A stretch of 64,000 bases of DNA, taken from contig CAZMHU010000004.1 in assembly GCA_964566175.1 (NCBI GenBank), positions 1-64,000 of the forward strand. Direction: 5' to 3'. Below, piece by piece: positions 62,426-64,000 of this stretch (positions are counted from its first letter, which is position 1; each line of letters opens with the position of its first letter). The notes under the pieces were generated by a model, which saw nothing but the letters and a program-made list of their open reading frames with translations, ran no database searches and had not been told where the DNA came from. A program made the position numbers and the translations under genes. This stretch comes from SIG589 sp964566175. GTDB taxonomy: Bacteria; Bacillota; Clostridia; Oscillospirales; Acutalibacteraceae.

Positions 62426-63523
62426 ATGAAAACTGTAATGCTTGTTTTCGGCACACGCCCTGAGGCGATAAAAATGTGTCCCCTTGTTAAAGAACTCAAA
62501 ACAAGAGAAAACATAAAAACGGTTGTTTGTGTTACCGGTCAGCACCGTCAAATGCTTGACCAAGTGCTTGAAGCATTCGACGTAATACCCGATTATGACC
62601 TGTCTATTATGAAATCGGGGCAGACACTGTTTGATATTACGACCAATATTTTGAACAGTATAGGTACCGTGCTTGACGAAGTTAATCCCGATGCGGTTCT
62701 TGTTCACGGCGATACCTCGACAACGTTTGTAACGGCGCTTGCCTGTTTCTACAAACAAATTCCCGTCGGCCACGTTGAGGCGGGACTTCGCACGTATGAT
62801 ATTTATTCTCCTTATCCGGAGGAGTTTAACCGTCAGGCGGTGGGAATTGTCGCAAAATATAATTTTTCTCCCACCGAACTCTCAAAGCAAAATTTGCTTC
62901 GAGAGGGCAAAAATCCCGATAGCATTTATGTTACCGGCAACACCGCTATCGACGCTTTGAAAACTACCGTCCGTGAGGACTATACCCACCCCGAACTTGA
63001 GTGGGCAAAGGATAGCAAACTAATTATAATAACGGCACACCGCCGTGAAAATTTGGGCGAGCCTATGCACCGAATGTTCCGTGCTATTCGCCGTATTATG
63101 GAAGAACACCCCGACGTTAAAGCAATTTATCCGATACATATGAATCCTGTTGTACGCAAGGCGGCAGATCAAGAACTCGGTGATTGTGACCGAATTCATA
63201 TTATCGAACCTCTCGAAGTACTCGATTTTCATAACTTCCTCGCACACAGTCATATGATTTTGACCGACAGCGGCGGAATACAAGAAGAAGCACCTTCACT
63301 TGGCAAACCGGTACTCGTAATGCGTGACACGACCGAGCGACCCGAGGGCATTAAGGCAGGCACGTTGAAACTTGTTGGCACTGATGAAGAGGTAATTTAC
63401 AATAATTTCAAAGAACTCCTCGAAAACAGCGAGTCTTATGACGCTATGGCTCACGCCAGCAACCCCTACGGTGACGGCTTTGCCTGCAAGCGTATTGCCG
63501 ATGTGTTGGAGCGGAATTTGTAA
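62426..63523 (+). CDS. wecB: UDP-N-acetylglucosamine 2-epimerase
   Basis: WecB (365 residues) interconverts UDP-GlcNAc and UDP-ManNAc. It begins VMLVFGTRPEAIKMCPL, with TGQHRQML, HGDTSTTF, HVEAGLRTYD, TAHRRENLG and DSGGIQEEAPSLGKPVLVMRDTTERPEG, all standard. The non-hydrolysing type is indicated by its full GT-B length. Together with the dehydrogenase at 56031 it predicts UDP-ManNAcA as a donor for this locus. AAGGAG lies upstream. Confidence 0.95.
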   Translation: MKTVMLVFGTRPEAIKMCPLVKELKTRENIKTVVCVTGQHRQMLDQVLEAFDVIPDYDLSIMKSGQTLFDITTNILNSIGTVLDEVNPDAVLVHGDTSTTFVTALACFYKQIPVGHVEAGLRTYDIYSPYPEEFNRQAVGIVAKYNFSPTELSKQNLLREGKNPDSIYVTGNTAIDALKTTVREDYTHPELEWAKDSKLIIITAHRRENLGEPMHRMFRAIRRIMEEHPDVKAIYPIHMNPVVRKAADQELGDCDRIHIIEPLEVLDFHNFLAHSHMILTDSGGIQEEAPSLGKPVLVMRDTTERPEGIKAGTLKLVGTDEEVIYNNFKELLENSESYDAMAHASNPYGDGFACKRIADVLERNL

Positions 63524-63552
63524 AGATTTTTTAGCAGAACGGAGAAACAGCA

Positions 63553-64000
63553 ATGGATGTGGCATCAATTATGTTTTCGCTTATCCGCAGTGAGGTTGTC
63601 GGCGGTGCGGTTGACGAAACCGTTAAGAGCGAACTCACGCCCGAGGTTTACCGAAAAATATATACCCTTGCCAACGGTCACGATGTTGCACATCTTGTTG
63701 CGTCTGCGCTTTCCAAAAACGGTCTGCTCGGAACGGACGATGTGTCAACCGGTTTCAATAAAAAAATGATGTTGGCACTCTACCGCGATACCCAAAAAGA
63801 GTATTCTCTTCGACAGGTTTGCGAATCTCTGAAAAACGGAAACATAGACTTTATGCCCCTTAAAGGCTCGGTAATACGTGATTATTATCCCGAGGCTTGG
63901 ATGAGGACGAGTTGCGATATCGATGTTTTGGTACACAAAACCGATGCTGCTGCTGCCGAGAAATGTTTGTGTGATGCGGGATTTATCCGGGCTGCCGACA
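63553..64000 (+). CDS. Nucleotidyltransferase-family protein (partial, runs off the window)
   Basis: The frame is open from ATG 63553 (GGAG upstream) to the window end. The first half is helical (MDVASIMFSLIRSEVVGG), and PLKGSVIRDYYPEAWMRTSCDIDVLVH matches the uncharacterised nucleotidyltransferase family (NTP_transf_5), with the GS and D-x-D metal-binding residues. Such proteins occur in many capsule loci; substrate unknown. About 149 codons are visible. Confidence 0.8.
   Translation, partial: MDVASIMFSLIRSEVVGGAVDETVKSELTPEVYRKIYTLANGHDVAHLVASALSKNGLLGTDDVSTGFNKKMMLALYRDTQKEYSLRQVCESLKNGNIDFMPLKGSVIRDYYPEAWMRTSCDIDVLVHKTDAAAAEKCLCDAGFIRAAD

Noticed and set aside
1..64000. CRISPR array, tRNA, rRNA or insertion sequence
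   Set aside because: No regularly spaced repeats, tRNA cloverleaf, rRNA core sequence or transposase motif was recognised on reading either strand; a dedicated scan was not possible.

Overview
The window looks like a chromosomal segment of a Gram-positive, anaerobic-type Clostridia bacterium (Oscillospirales/Ruminococcaceae-like). The basis is strong AGGAGG-type ribosome binding sites, consensus TTGACA-17-TATAAT promoters, a PyrR-type pyr attenuator, the FAD/Fe-S dihydroorotate dehydrogenase pair PyrK-PyrD, a PurS-PurL-PurQ fusion FGAM synthase, ECF transporter genes, and an NPKTG wall-sorting signal. No rRNA, tRNA, insertion sequence, prophage or CRISPR array was seen. The genus is inference.

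Positions 1-1495 hold the end of an unidentified gene, a two-way terminator and a reverse-strand secreted cysteine-protease-like protein. From 1551 to about 37200, three long anabolic operons run head to tail on the + strand. The pyr operon (pyrC-carB-pyrK-pyrD-pyrF-pyrE-pyrB) sits behind a PyrR attenuator; carA is absent, and PyrB carries a PyrI-like zinc domain. The pur operon (purE-purC-purF-purM-purN-purO-purH-purD-purL-fhs) sits behind a ZTP riboswitch. Its last two purine steps are split between an archaeal-type IMP cyclohydrolase and a stand-alone AICAR transformylase, and its PurF lacks the N-terminal cysteine nucleophile. The branched-chain operon (ilvB-ilvN-ilvC-ilvD-leuA-leuC-leuD-leuB-ilvE-DUF815 ATPase-ilvA-ridA) sits behind a leader that encodes a short Ile/Leu/Val-rich peptide followed by a terminator. 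This is a ribosome-mediated attenuator rather than the T-box usual in Firmicutes.

Positions 37218-44573 form a probable vitamin B12 capture and import locus. A cobalamin riboswitch with two successive terminators precedes a 60-residue protein, a wall-anchored protein with two DUF4430-like repeats, a membrane protein combining an alpha/alpha-barrel with a DUF4430 domain (the two domain types of mammalian intrinsic factor and transcobalamin), a complete ECF transporter (T, fused A-A', S) and a cysteine-rich small protein. An AraC-type regulator and a convergent domain-permuted GH3 beta-glucosidase follow, sharing a bidirectional terminator.

Positions 47923-64000 are a surface polysaccharide locus. 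It contains a DegT aminotransferase, two ATP-grasp ligases, a GNAT acetyltransferase, an initiating sugar transferase, several glycosyltransferases, UDP-ManNAcA synthesis (wecB, wecC), a Wzy-like polymerase, a Wzx-like flippase and two hexapeptide acyltransferases. Four genes contain G or C runs of 8-10 bases, and some frames are broken at or near homopolymers. This is the pattern of contingency loci that switch by slipped-strand mispairing and would vary the surface glycan. The window ends inside a nucleotidyltransferase-like gene.
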